In this document: in pieces, positions 1 to 7,552 of the stretch
Layout of the letters: every line of letters begins with the position of its first letter
Numbering within the stretch: position 1 is the stretch's first letter
NCBI GenBank assembly: GCA_041390465.1
Contig: JAWKPW010000080.1
Location: 1-25,802 of the forward strand
Length of the DNA: 25,802 nucleotides
From: JAABRU01 sp041390465
GTDB lineage: Bacteria; Desulfobacterota; Desulfobacteria; Desulfobacterales; Desulfococcaceae
Direction of reading: 5' to 3'
The notes under the pieces: generated by a model
What the model saw: the letters and a program-made list of their open reading frames with translations, nothing else
What the model was told of the DNA's origin: nothing
Database searches by the model: none
Position numbers and translations under genes: made by a program

Positions 1-2
1 TG

Positions 3-2687
3 CGGGAGCATCTGACAAAATACATTGTCATGAAAGTCTGCGGCAATATTCTTATCCCCATGTTTCATCTGCGTTCCGGTTTCAGTGCGGAAGAAATCAG
101 CGAAATTGTGCGAAGTATCGGTATCGCCCGCGTCCCGGCCGGAACCCTTATTCTGTCTCAGGAAGATACGGAAAACCGGAATCTGTATATCATCCGAAGC
201 GGTCAGGCGCGGATTGTGTTCCGGGAAGGAAAAAAGGAATATCCGCTCCGGATGCCCGGGCCGGGCGATATGTTCGGTGAAAAGGCATGTCTTACGGATT
301 CCCCGCAGCCTGCGGATGTCCTTGCCGTAAAGGATTTGCTTGTGCTGGTGATTCCCCGGCAGACGGTCCGCATGATTGCAGAGCGGAATTCTTCCATCCG
401 CACAGTGATGGAAAAGCGGATCAGACTGCTGGATGCGGATACAGACCGCTGTCTTGCTTTGGCCCAGAAACAGAATCCTGTTTTTGACATCCGCTCTGAA
501 AAAAAAGCGGGGCAGCGCATACTCCGCAGATTTCCGCTGGTGAGACAGTCGGAATCAACTGACTGCGGAGCCGCGTGTCTGGCCATGATTTTCAAGTGGT
601 TCCATGTTCCGGTATCCACCATCCGGCTTATTGAGATGACAAAGGTTTCCGCTGAAGGCGCGACGCTGGAAAGTCTGACACGGGCAGGGGAATCCTTCGG
701 TTTTGCCGCACGGGGCATCAGAAGCAATTACAAAAGCCTGACGGGAAGCGAACTTCCCCTGATCGCGCACTGGAAAGGCTGCCATTATCTGGTTGTATAC
801 GGAATATCCAACTCCCATGTATGGGCAGCGGATCCTGCCAAAGGCTTTGAAAAAATATCCCGCTCTGAATTTGAGCGCAGTTGGACCGGACACTGTGCTG
901 TGTTCTCCCGTCCGGAACAGTCCGGACACGCGGCTGCCAGTCGATCTCCCTGGCAGCGTTTTCTCAATTATCTGATCCCATACAAAAAGAATCTGATCGA
1001 CATTCTTTTTGCTGCATTTATCATCCAAGCACTTGGGCTGGTTTCCCCTGTGATTATCCAGAACATTCTGGATCGCGTGCTGGTGCATTACAGCTTTGAT
1101 CTTCTCAACATCATGATCACAGGTCTGGCCATTGCCATGTTTTTCCGGCTGATTACCGGATTTGCCAGCACCTATCTGATGAATTTCATGATCCGCAGAC
1201 TTGATTTCGACATGATGTCAAATTTTTTACAGACATGTCCTGTCCCTGCCTATGACATTTTTTGCCAAACGCAAACCGGCGATATTATTGCCCGGTTCAA
1301 TGAAAACAGCACCATCCGCCGATTTATGACCGAAGGCAGCATCAGTACTGTGCTGAATGCGTTCATGGTCTTTACCTATTTCATTGTCATGTTTCTTTAC
1401 AACGCAAAACTGACACTGCTGCTGATGGCTTTTCTGCCCCCTGTCATTTTCCTGACCCTGGTGGCGATTCCCAAATACAGGGATTATGCCCGGCGTATCT
1501 TTTTCGCGGGTGCCGATGCCCAGTCTCTTCTGGTGGAAACATTGGGCAGCGCGGAAATTGTCAAAGGAATGGGAACCGAACATGCCATGCGCCTGAAATG
1601 GGAGAAAAAATATGCGGATACCCTCAATATCCGGTATCAGGCGTCCATATTTTCCGCACTGATTGGAATGTTCAGCAGCGCACTGCAGGCAGCCACGCAT
1701 CTGACCCTGCTGTGGGTGGGAACCCGGATGGTGCTCAGTCAGGAACTGACCATCGGTCAGCTTATGGCTTTCAACGCGCTGATTGGCAGCGTCATGGCTC
1801 CCCTGATGGGACTGGTGGGCATATGGAATGAGTTTCAGCAGACAATGGTTTCCATGGAGCGGCTGGGCGATCTGCTGGAACTGGAACCTGAACAGAAAAG
1901 CAAAGAAAATGCATCCCGCATACTTCTTCCCCAACTGAGGGGAGACATCCGTCTTGAAAATGTTTTTTTCCGCTATGGAGGAAAAGAGCAGCCTTATACA
2001 CTGAAAAATATCAGTCTGAGCATTCCCGCAGGTTCAACAGTTGCGGTTGTGGGGGCCAGCGGTTCCGGAAAGACAACCCTGGCCCGTCTTCTGACCGGTT
2101 TTTACAAACCGGATGAAGGCAGAATTTTTGTGGATGAATATGATCTGAATCTTCTGGATATGGCCTGTTACCGTGGCTGCATCGGTTATGTCATGCAGGA
2201 CAATGCGCTCTTTTCCGGAACGGTTTCTGAAAATATTGCACTCGGAGATGCGGAACCGGATATGCGGAAGGTGCATGAATCTGCCCGTCTTGCAGATGCT
2301 GACGGCTTTATCCGGAATCTCCCGGCCGGATATGAGCAGGTGGTGGGAGAACGCGGCATGGGACTGTCCGGCGGTCAGATTCAGCGCATCTGCATTGCCA
2401 GAGCACTTTACCGCGATCCGGTTCTCCTCATTCTGGATGAGGCCACCTCCTCACTGGACAGTGCCTCCGAACAGCGCATCCGCGACAATATGCAAAAAAT
2501 ACGGAAAGGACGGACAGCCCTGGTTATCGCACACCGCCTCAGCACAGTAAGGGATGCGGACAAAATTGTGGTTCTCTATGAGGGCAGCATTGCGGAAGAA
2601 GGAACCCATGAGGAACTGCTCCGGCGCAGGGGAATGTATTATCAACTGATCCATCAGCAGGATTCCCTGTCAGAACTTGCGGCATAA
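3..2687 (+). CDS. C39-peptidase ABC exporter with N-terminal cNMP-binding domain (5' partial)
   Basis: This is a peptidase-containing ABC exporter that cleaves double-glycine leaders while exporting peptides across the inner membrane. Numbering is from the first internal Met (base 30). A cyclic-nucleotide-binding-like domain covers about 15-135. A C39 peptidase follows at about 165-295, with Gln173, Cys179 in TDCGAAC, His252 and Asp268, so the catalytic set looks intact. The transmembrane region is about 315-600. The ATPase has Walker A GASGSGKT (675-682), Q-loop Gln723, signature LSGGQ (779-783), Walker B before DEATSSLD, and H-loop His835. The frame stays open to base 3 with no stop, and no Shine-Dalgarno precedes the Met at 30, so the true start probably lies outside the window. 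Exporters of this layout (HetC is a known relative) normally need an HlyD-type adaptor, which is not seen here. Its likely substrate is the Gly-Gly leader protein at 4446-4751. Confidence 0.93.
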   Translation, partial: REHLTKYIVMKVCGNILIPMFHLRSGFSAEEISEIVRSIGIARVPAGTLILSQEDTENRNLYIIRSGQARIVFREGKKEYPLRMPGPGDMFGEKACLTDSPQPADVLAVKDLLVLVIPRQTVRMIAERNSSIRTVMEKRIRLLDADTDRCLALAQKQNPVFDIRSEKKAGQRILRRFPLVRQSESTDCGAACLAMIFKWFHVPVSTIRLIEMTKVSAEGATLESLTRAGESFGFAARGIRSNYKSLTGSELPLIAHWKGCHYLVVYGISNSHVWAADPAKGFEKISRSEFERSWTGHCAVFSRPEQSGHAAASRSPWQRFLNYLIPYKKNLIDILFAAFIIQALGLVSPVIIQNILDRVLVHYSFDLLNIMITGLAIAMFFRLITGFASTYLMNFMIRRLDFDMMSNFLQTCPVPAYDIFCQTQTGDIIARFNENSTIRRFMTEGSISTVLNAFMVFTYFIVMFLYNAKLTLLLMAFLPPVIFLTLVAIPKYRDYARRIFFAGADAQSLLVETLGSAEIVKGMGTEHAMRLKWEKKYADTLNIRYQASIFSALIGMFSSALQAATHLTLLWVGTRMVLSQELTIGQLMAFNALIGSVMAPLMGLVGIWNEFQQTMVSMERLGDLLELEPEQKSKENASRILLPQLRGDIRLENVFFRYGGKEQPYTLKNISLSIPAGSTVAVVGASGSGKTTLARLLTGFYKPDEGRIFVDEYDLNLLDMACYRGCIGYVMQDNALFSGTVSENIALGDAEPDMRKVHESARLADADGFIRNLPAGYEQVVGERGMGLSGGQIQRICIARALYRDPVLLILDEATSSLDSASEQRIRDNMQKIRKGRTALVIAHRLSTVRDADKIVVLYEGSIAEEGTHEELLRRRGMYYQLIHQQDSLSELAA

Positions 2688-2699
2688 CCAACTGATGTT

Positions 2700-2888
2700 A
2701 TACCGATTCCCCATTGAGAACATACAGACTTTCAGATAATATTTTTAGGTAGGCTGGGGTGAATGCAGTGAACCCCAACGCTTTGAATTTGTTGGGGTTC
2801 GTTCCTCACCCCCAACCTGCGCAGAACCCCCAAATTATTATCTTAAACAACTATACTTATACCGAGCAAATCAATGGCGATTCGGTAT
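2700..2888. repeat. MITE-like nested inverted-repeat element
   Basis: The element is bounded by 18-bp inverted ends, ATACCGATTCCCCATTGA at 2700-2717 and its inverted partner at 2871-2888, matching at 16 of 18 positions. Inside it, about 2747-2776 pairs with about 2794-2818 (AGGTAGGCTGGGGTGAA against TTCGTTCCTCACCCCCAACC), giving a long hairpin. AT-rich arms containing AGATAATA and TATTATCT lie between the two levels of symmetry. It holds no ORF. A single copy of the outer end recurs at 11688-11705. It resembles a non-autonomous miniature element and fills most of the gap between the exporter and the activator. Confidence 0.6.
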
Positions 2889-2895
2889 TACACAT

Positions 2896-2964
2896 GACCG
2901 TCATACCGGTGAAAGCCCGCACATACTGAAAATGCTTGATTCCGGCTTACGCCTGGAATAACGG
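2896..2964. repeat. REP-like extragenic palindrome
   Basis: The stretch from ACCGTCATACCGGTGAAAG to GCCTGGAATAACGG reads like the dispersed 'CCGGCGAAAGCCGGAAT' extragenic palindrome family. It contains a clear hairpin at 2939-2959 (ATTCCGGC and GCCTGGAAT arms with one bulge). It is not coding. It sits just upstream of the sigma54 activator, so it may affect transcript stability, but this is inference. Confidence 0.4.
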
Positions 2965-3038
2965 AAAAACGGAATAACCGCCCGATTTTCAGAAGGTTTG
3001 CGTAACATCAGTAAATAAGAAGAAGGGGCTACTGTTCC

Positions 3039-4358
3039 ATGTTCCTTCAGAACCTCAGTGATACGGCAGGCTCTGCCTTTTTGAAAAAAGATTTCGGTTT
3101 TGCCCCATCCTATGCACGGATTCTGGAAAAAACAGAAATTATCCGTTCCGGTCTGCGCTGGTCTTCGGAACTTGATTCCTCCGGTATCCGGAAAATTCTC
3201 CTGCAGGTCAGTGAACTGCGCGACGATATTCTGCGTCTGTCCCGCAATGATCGCTATGCGGAAAGTTTTTTCAATGAAACAATCGGTTCATACAGGGAAA
3301 AGGATTTTTCCGGAAAACCGCTTTCCCAGCGGAAACAGGCTTTGCTGGAAAGGAATTTCTTTTTTGAGGGAATCTTCGGGGAAAACCCTGCTTTGCTGGA
3401 ATGTCTTGAAATTGCGGAAAAGGCTGCCCGAACCCAACTGCCTGTGCTGATTGAGGGGGAAAGTGGCACCGGAAAAGAATTGCTGGCAAAGATGATTCAT
3501 GCAAACAGTGATCGTTCACAGGGGCCGTATCTTTCCGTAAACTGCGGAGCCATTGCCCCGAATCTGCTGGAGTCCGAGCTTTTCGGGCATGTGAAAGGGG
3601 CCTTTACCGGTTCTGTGAAAGACCGCAAAGGCAAATTTGAAAGCGCGGAAAACGGTACCATTTTTCTGGATGAAATCGGAGAACTTCCGGCAGAAAGCCA
3701 GGTCAAGCTGCTGCGGGTGCTGGAAAACGGAGATATTCAGCGGGTGGGATCGGATGAGGTGATCACGGTCAATACGCGTATTGTTGCCGCCACCAACCGT
3801 CATCTGCATGAAATGGTCGGCAAAGGGCTTTTCCGGGAAGACCTTTATTACCGTTTGAGTGTCATCAGTCTTACGGTTCCGCCCCTGCGGAATCGGAGAG
3901 ATGAGATTCCCCTGCTTATTGATTATTTCTGCGCAGAAGCTGCGGAAAGCATGAACAGATCACGTGTAAAGCTGTCCCCGCGTCTGCATCATTTTCTGCT
4001 CTCCCATTCCTACAAGGGAAATATCCGGGAACTCCGCAATATTATCTACCGTATCACCTGTCTGGCCGGTGATACAGCGGACATAAAAGATCTGCCGGAG
4101 ATGATAAGACCCGGTACAGAAGAAACAGAGCAGGAATCCGGAAAGAATAATCTTTTATGCCTGGAAGATGTGAGAAAAAAGGCAGGCAACGCAGCAGAAA
4201 TTCAGTTATTGGAAGATCATCTCCGGGAACTGCGGGGGAATGTGACAGCACTGGCGAAACGACTGGGAATGAACCGCTCTTATGTGCAGACTTTGCTGAG
4301 AAAGCATGGGATAAGAGCAGCAGCATTTAAACAGAAGAATACGCACGCTGGAAAATAA
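3039..4358 (+). CDS. sigma54-dependent transcriptional activator (AAA+ and Fis-type HTH)
   Basis: This is a bacterial enhancer-binding protein that uses ATP hydrolysis to open sigma54 promoters. The AAA+ domain has Walker A GESGTGKE (140-147), the sigma54-contacting GAFTGS loop (187-192), Walker B FLDEIGE (209-215), a sensor region around RIVAATNR (247-254), the LYYRL segment (269-273) and the GNIRELRN motif (327-334). A Fis-type helix-turn-helix lies at about 401-425. The N-terminal 105 residues match no receiver, PAS or GAF motif I can recognise, so the input signal is unknown. The start is supported by AGAAGGGG about 12 nt upstream. Its neighbours are the C39 exporter, and downstream in convergent orientation a Gly-Gly leader gene preceded by a -24/-12 promoter. 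This makes that gene the obvious candidate target. Confidence 0.95.
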   Translation: MFLQNLSDTAGSAFLKKDFGFAPSYARILEKTEIIRSGLRWSSELDSSGIRKILLQVSELRDDILRLSRNDRYAESFFNETIGSYREKDFSGKPLSQRKQALLERNFFFEGIFGENPALLECLEIAEKAARTQLPVLIEGESGTGKELLAKMIHANSDRSQGPYLSVNCGAIAPNLLESELFGHVKGAFTGSVKDRKGKFESAENGTIFLDEIGELPAESQVKLLRVLENGDIQRVGSDEVITVNTRIVAATNRHLHEMVGKGLFREDLYYRLSVISLTVPPLRNRRDEIPLLIDYFCAEAAESMNRSRVKLSPRLHHFLLSHSYKGNIRELRNIIYRITCLAGDTADIKDLPEMIRPGTEETEQESGKNNLLCLEDVRKKAGNAAEIQLLEDHLRELRGNVTALAKRLGMNRSYVQTLLRKHGIRAAAFKQKNTHAGK

Positions 4359-4375
4359 ATCTCTGTTTCAGACAG

Positions 4376-4409
4376 TATGGTGGGCAAAAGCGGAGCGTTG
4401 CCCACCATA
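4376..4409. repeat. Perfect 12-bp stem hairpin between convergent genes
   Basis: The arms TATGGTGGGCAA (4376-4387) and TTGCCCACCATA (4398-4409) pair perfectly around a 10-base loop. The sequence has the look of the common 'GGTGGGCAA...TTGCCCACC' dispersed palindromes. It lies between the 3' ends of the activator and the leftward small gene, so it could end transcription from both sides. There is no U-run, so calling it an intrinsic terminator would go too far. Confidence 0.55.
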
Positions 4410-4445
4410 CCGGACTATGCACAGCTACAGAATTTGAAAGACCGT

Positions 4446-4751
4446 TTACGGACATCCGACAGCACAGAAATCACAGCGAAATTCCTGCTGAAATCTTTTG
4501 TAAAACACCTGATACCACTCTTTTGTCCATATCTGTCTAAGTCTGTTATCATCATCCAGCACAGTGCCAACACAGCAGCACTGTCCGTCAAATGTGGCAA
4601 TATGCTGCTCCGCCATGAGGAGTGGTTCCCCTATTCTATTACATTTACTCATGTCAAGACAGCAGCAGTCAACCCCGCCTGCAATATTCATCAGCGCTCT
4701 TTTGTCAAGATCCGCGCTGAATTCCAGTTCTCTTACCATAAGATTTGCCAT
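4446..4751 (-). CDS. Cys-rich protein with double-glycine leader, putative exported peptide precursor
   Basis: This 101-aa protein is unrecognised by name but has a convincing double-glycine leader. Counting back from Gly26, there is Gly at -1 and -2, Ile at -4, Leu at -7 and Leu at -12, which are the positions C39 peptidases read; only the common Glu at -8 is replaced by Ala. The predicted 75-residue mature part holds all ten cysteines: a CCC triplet at 29-31, Cys37, a second CCC at 58-60, and Cys93, Cys96 and Cys100 near the end. The start is fixed by a strong AAAGGAGG 8 nt upstream of ATG. A near-consensus sigma54 promoter lies about 80-100 nt upstream. A sigma54 activator gene and a C39 exporter gene are adjacent. 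Export and maturation are inferred. No modification enzyme is visible, so it may be an unmodified bacteriocin, a metal-binding or a signalling protein. Confidence 0.75.
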   Translation of the reverse strand: MANLMVRELEFSADLDKRALMNIAGGVDCCCLDMSKCNRIGEPLLMAEQHIATFDGQCCCVGTVLDDDNRLRQIWTKEWYQVFYKRFQQEFRCDFCAVGCP

Positions 4752-4832
4752 AATGTGTTCCTCCTTTCCGTTTTCCTTAATGCGAATTTGTCATTTTTCG
4801 TACAGAGTTCCTTTGTGATTGTAAAAGTATAA

Positions 4833-4848
4833 AGCATTATCCGTGCCA
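4833..4848 (-). promoter_or_regulatory. sigma54 (-24/-12) promoter for the Gly-Gly leader gene
   Basis: On the minus strand the sequence reads TGGCACG-GATA-ATGCT. This matches the sigma54 consensus TGGCACG-N4-TTGCW at every defined position except one (A for the first T of the -12 element), and keeps the invariant GG and GC dinucleotides at the right spacing. Transcription would start near 4822, leaving a leader of about 70 nt before the ATG at 4751. The activator gene next door supports the call. Possible activator sites (short GACAGATG / GGCAGATG direct repeats near 4955-4980) lie upstream but are not firmly identifiable. Confidence 0.75.
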
Positions 4849-5041
4849 GATTGGAGACAGCAAGGTGTTTTTCTGCTTAACAGCTTGAAAACAATAAAAT
4901 ATAATTTGAAAATACAACTGTCGGAAAGAATGGGATACACAGAATCTGTTTGGTGACAGATGACAATGGCAGATGGCAGTGTTGGTTTGCAGCCAACAGT
5001 TTTGTTTGGCATTCAAAGAAAATACATCTTGCTGTTTTGCA

Positions 5042-5076
5042 CACAAACCGGGTTTTTTGAAAAAACCCGGTTTGTG
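5042..5076. terminator. Strong bidirectional hairpin after fadD
   Basis: The 17-nt arms CACAAACCGGGTTTTTT (5042-5058) and AAAAAACCCGGTTTGTG (5060-5076) are perfectly complementary around a single base. The hairpin lies 23 bp past the fadD stop codon, and on the fadD strand it is preceded by a short T-run. Hairpins of the same GGTTTTTT/AAAAAACC style follow the CBS and DUF362 genes, which supports a terminator role. Confidence 0.7.
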
Positions 5077-5098
5077 AAAAAATGATTCTGCCCTGTGC

Positions 5099-6796
5099 CT
5101 ATTTCTTCCGCTTTGCCATTTCCTCAGCCCGCAGATCCTTTCGCAGAATTTTTCCCACATTGCTTTTGGGCAGTTCCTCCCGGAATTCAATTTCCGAGGG
5201 CAGTTTGTAGGTGGCCAGTCTTTTTTTGCAGTGGTCCATCAGTTCCTCTGCTGTGGCTTTCTCACCCTGTTTCAGAACCACAAAAACCTTGACAGCCTCG
5301 CCCCGGTGCGGATGGGGAATACCGATGGAGCAGGCTTCCTGCACTTTGGGATGCTCGTAAAAAACTTCTTCAATATCACGCGGGTACACATTGTAGCCGC
5401 CGCAGATGATCAGATCCTTTTTCCGATCCACAATATAGAAATAGCCTTCCTCATCCATTTTGGCAATGTCGCCTGTATGCAGCCAGCCGTCTGGGGTCAG
5501 CACTGCGTCTGTTTCACCGGGCATGTTGCGGTAACCCTTCATGACCTGTGGGCCGCGAATCAGCAGTTCGCCCTCCTGCCCCACAGGCATGTCTGTCTCC
5601 CCGTCCTCCAGACTGACAATCCGGCATTCCGTGTCCGGAATGGGCAGACCAATGCTGCCGATTTTCCGCTTTTCTTTGTTGAAGGGATTGACATGGGTGA
5701 CAGGCGTGGTTTCTGTCAGGCCGTATCCTTCCACAATCACTGCACCGGTTTTATCCTCAAAATCCCGGATGACCTCTATGGGCAGGGGCGCACTTCCGGA
5801 AAAGCAGCCCTTGATGGAGCTGATGTCGGTTTTCTGAATGTCCGGATGGTTGATCAGACCGATATACATGGTGGGAACCAGAGGCGCGAAAGTGGGTTTG
5901 AATTTGGAAATGGCTTCCAGCAGAGGATCGGGCTGGGGCTTGGGAATCAGGACATTGCTCCATCCCATGAAAATGGACAGATTCATGGCTGTGGAAAGTC
6001 CGAACACATGGAAAAAGGGCAAAGCACCCAGCAAAATCTCGCCGCCTGTGCCAAAGGTGGGAAACCAGCCCGCAATCTGCTGCACCTGTTTGCTCAGATT
6101 GGCATGAGTAAGCATCACACCTTTGGAAACACCGGTCGTGCCGCCGGTATACTGATACATGGCCACGTCTTCAAAGGAAAGGTCTGTTTTTGGCGGATTG
6201 GGCGGATATTTGGCAATCACTTCCTTCCATTTGTATACATTTTCCGCAGGTTTTACATCCGCGAGCATCTTTTTCTTTTTTCCCACAAAAGGAAAAAGCA
6301 GATTTTTGGGAAAGGGCAGATAATCGCCGATGGAGGTGTAAACGATCTGCTGAACTTTGGTCCTGGGTCGAAGATCAATCATGCGGTTTCCCAGAAGATC
6401 GAGTGTGACAAGCACTTTTGAGGCAGAATCATTGAACTGGTGTTCCAGTTCCCTGTCCGAATACAGGGGATTGTTCATGACCGCAACCCCGCCGATTTTC
6501 ATAATCGCGTAATAGGCGGCCACACAGGGAATCAGGTTGGGCAGGAGAATTGCGACACTGTCGCCTTTGCGCACACCAAAATCATGCAGACAGGTCGCAA
6601 AGCGGCAGACCATATCCTGAAGGCCCCGGTATGTGAGCTTGTATCCCTGAAAAATCAGGGCAGGCGTATCCGGATACTTCTGCGCGGATCTTTCCAGAAA
6701 ATCCGGAAGACAGGTCGGTTCATAATTCAGGCTGGGCTGAACATGTTTTTCATAATGTGCCAGCCAGGGTCTGTCCTGATAGGTGATTTTGTCCAT
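5099..6796 (-). CDS. fadD: Long-chain fatty-acid--CoA ligase
   Basis: This enzyme activates long-chain fatty acids to acyl-CoA through an acyl-AMP intermediate, the entry step of beta-oxidation. It is a 565-aa adenylate-forming enzyme. The ATP-binding loop YTGGTTGVSKG is at 216-226, the GYGLTETT motif at 357-364, the HTGDI segment at 440-444, the DRKKDLIICGG hinge and fatty-acyl signature at about 457-467, and the C-terminal catalytic lysine is Lys549 in SNVGKILRK. Length and motif order are normal for FadD. The start is supported by AAGGAG 10 nt upstream. It is divergent from the ETF oxidoreductase and etfBA genes, and the shared intergenic region has three FadR-type palindromes, so joint control by acyl-CoA is likely. 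Chain-length preference cannot be read from sequence; medium-chain substrates are possible. Confidence 0.94.
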   Translation of the reverse strand: MDKITYQDRPWLAHYEKHVQPSLNYEPTCLPDFLERSAQKYPDTPALIFQGYKLTYRGLQDMVCRFATCLHDFGVRKGDSVAILLPNLIPCVAAYYAIMKIGGVAVMNNPLYSDRELEHQFNDSASKVLVTLDLLGNRMIDLRPRTKVQQIVYTSIGDYLPFPKNLLFPFVGKKKKMLADVKPAENVYKWKEVIAKYPPNPPKTDLSFEDVAMYQYTGGTTGVSKGVMLTHANLSKQVQQIAGWFPTFGTGGEILLGALPFFHVFGLSTAMNLSIFMGWSNVLIPKPQPDPLLEAISKFKPTFAPLVPTMYIGLINHPDIQKTDISSIKGCFSGSAPLPIEVIRDFEDKTGAVIVEGYGLTETTPVTHVNPFNKEKRKIGSIGLPIPDTECRIVSLEDGETDMPVGQEGELLIRGPQVMKGYRNMPGETDAVLTPDGWLHTGDIAKMDEEGYFYIVDRKKDLIICGGYNVYPRDIEEVFYEHPKVQEACSIGIPHPHRGEAVKVFVVLKQGEKATAEELMDHCKKRLATYKLPSEIEFREELPKSNVGKILRKDLRAEEMAKRKK

Positions 6797-6949
6797 GTGA
6801 TGAAAACTCCTTGTATTAATATAATTATATATAAATCAGCAGATGGAATCCGCTCCATCCCGCGCGGAAATTCGCGATGGAACAGAGTCCCGGAAAAGTG
6901 TTCCGCTATGCTGACAAAATCCGATTTTCCGGATTTATCCATAAAACAC

Positions 6950-6977
6950 TTGACAGGAAAAGCCGGTACGGTATATG
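6950..6977 (+). promoter_or_regulatory. Possible sigma70 promoter next to operator 1
   Basis: TTGACA at 6950-6955 is followed after 16 bp by TATATG at 6972-6977. The first palindromic operator (6986-7003) begins 8 bp further on, over the expected start site. It points toward the 7553 gene, which would then have a leader of about 560 nt. The -10 is imperfect, so confidence is low. Confidence 0.3.
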
Positions 6978-6985
6978 AGAATATA

Positions 6986-7003
6986 TGATTGAGCGCTCAT
7001 TCA
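6986..7003. promoter_or_regulatory. TetR/FadR-type operator palindrome, site 1
   Basis: TGATTGA-GCGC-TCATTCA is an 18-bp palindrome with one mismatched pair. It matches the TGAATGA-N4-TCATTCA pattern known for TetR-family fatty-acid regulators such as Bacillus FadR. It lies in the divergent fadD/ETF-oxidoreductase spacer. No regulator gene of this family is in the window. Confidence 0.6.
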
Positions 7004-7020
7004 GATGACGGGTCGCCCCG

Positions 7021-7060
7021 GCATCCTTTTTTTGTGTATATGTTTTTATAGTAAGGATGC
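7021..7060. other. Hairpin in the fadD / ETF-oxidoreductase spacer
   Basis: GCATCCTT (7021-7028) and AAGGATGC (7053-7060) form a perfect 8-bp stem around a 24-base AT-rich loop. Its role is unknown. Apart from this hairpin, the operators and the promoters, the 6797-7552 spacer holds only AT-rich sequence with no convincing ORF. Confidence 0.3.
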
Positions 7061-7235
7061 AGCAGATACACAAGCATTTCTTTCAATTCCTGCCCGGAAA
7101 GAGAGATGTGGAAAATTCACAGAGGCAGAGGATGAATAAAGTTTCAGTGCAAAAACAGGATTAATTTTTTGAAAAAAATAATTTAAAAACAGATAGTTAA
7201 TATAAAAAATTCCAAAATTTCAGGTTAATAATAAA

Positions 7236-7253
7236 TGAATGAATATTCATTTA
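7236..7253. promoter_or_regulatory. TetR/FadR-type operator palindrome, site 2
   Basis: TGAATGA-ATAT-TCATTTA matches the same 18-bp operator pattern with one deviation (T for C near the end). It begins exactly 250 bp after site 1 and 250 bp before site 3, in an AT-rich stretch with no clear promoter of its own. Confidence 0.6.
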
Positions 7254-7454
7254 TTATTTTCCGAATGTCAATCTTTTTTTTCAGAATCCAAAAAAAATCT
7301 GCGGATGGCAGGAAAATGGGGTTGAAAAAATTTCAGATGCGTGTTATAAGAATATGTTTAATACGTTATTATACCGCAGAACTGCTGGATTTGCACGCAA
7401 CAATTTCTGCTTGTCCCAATGTCAGAGGAAGCTGTGAAAAAAAAATTTTTTTTC

Positions 7455-7483
7455 TTGACAGGGAGAAAAAGTCTGTGTAGAGA
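7455..7483 (+). promoter_or_regulatory. Likely sigma70 promoter of the ETF oxidoreductase - etfBA genes
   Basis: A consensus -35 TTGACA (7455-7460) is followed after 17 bp by TAGAGA (7478-7483) as a weak -10. The perfect operator at 7486-7503 would cover the transcription start, which fits repression by steric block. The distance to the ATG at 7553 leaves a leader of about 60 nt. Confidence 0.5.
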
Positions 7484-7485
7484 AA

Positions 7486-7503
7486 TGAATGAACATTCAT
7501 TCA
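7486..7503. promoter_or_regulatory. TetR/FadR-type operator palindrome, site 3 (perfect consensus)
   Basis: TGAATGA-ACAT-TCATTCA has perfectly complementary 7-bp half-sites. It starts 2 bp after the likely -10 and overlaps the expected start site of the ETF oxidoreductase transcript. It is the best of the three copies. Confidence 0.7.
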
Positions 7504-7552
7504 TTTTCATTTTTAACATATAACCCAAATGAAAGGAGATGGAAAGTAAAAA

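Noticed and set aside
5231..6421. A 396-aa open frame on the + strand
   Set aside because: It is antisense to fadD, lacks a ribosome site and has shadow-like composition; fadD has all catalytic motifs.
7235..7480. An 81-aa + strand frame in the fadD / ETF oxidoreductase spacer
   Set aside because: It begins inside an operator palindrome and covers the likely promoter; no ribosome site is present.
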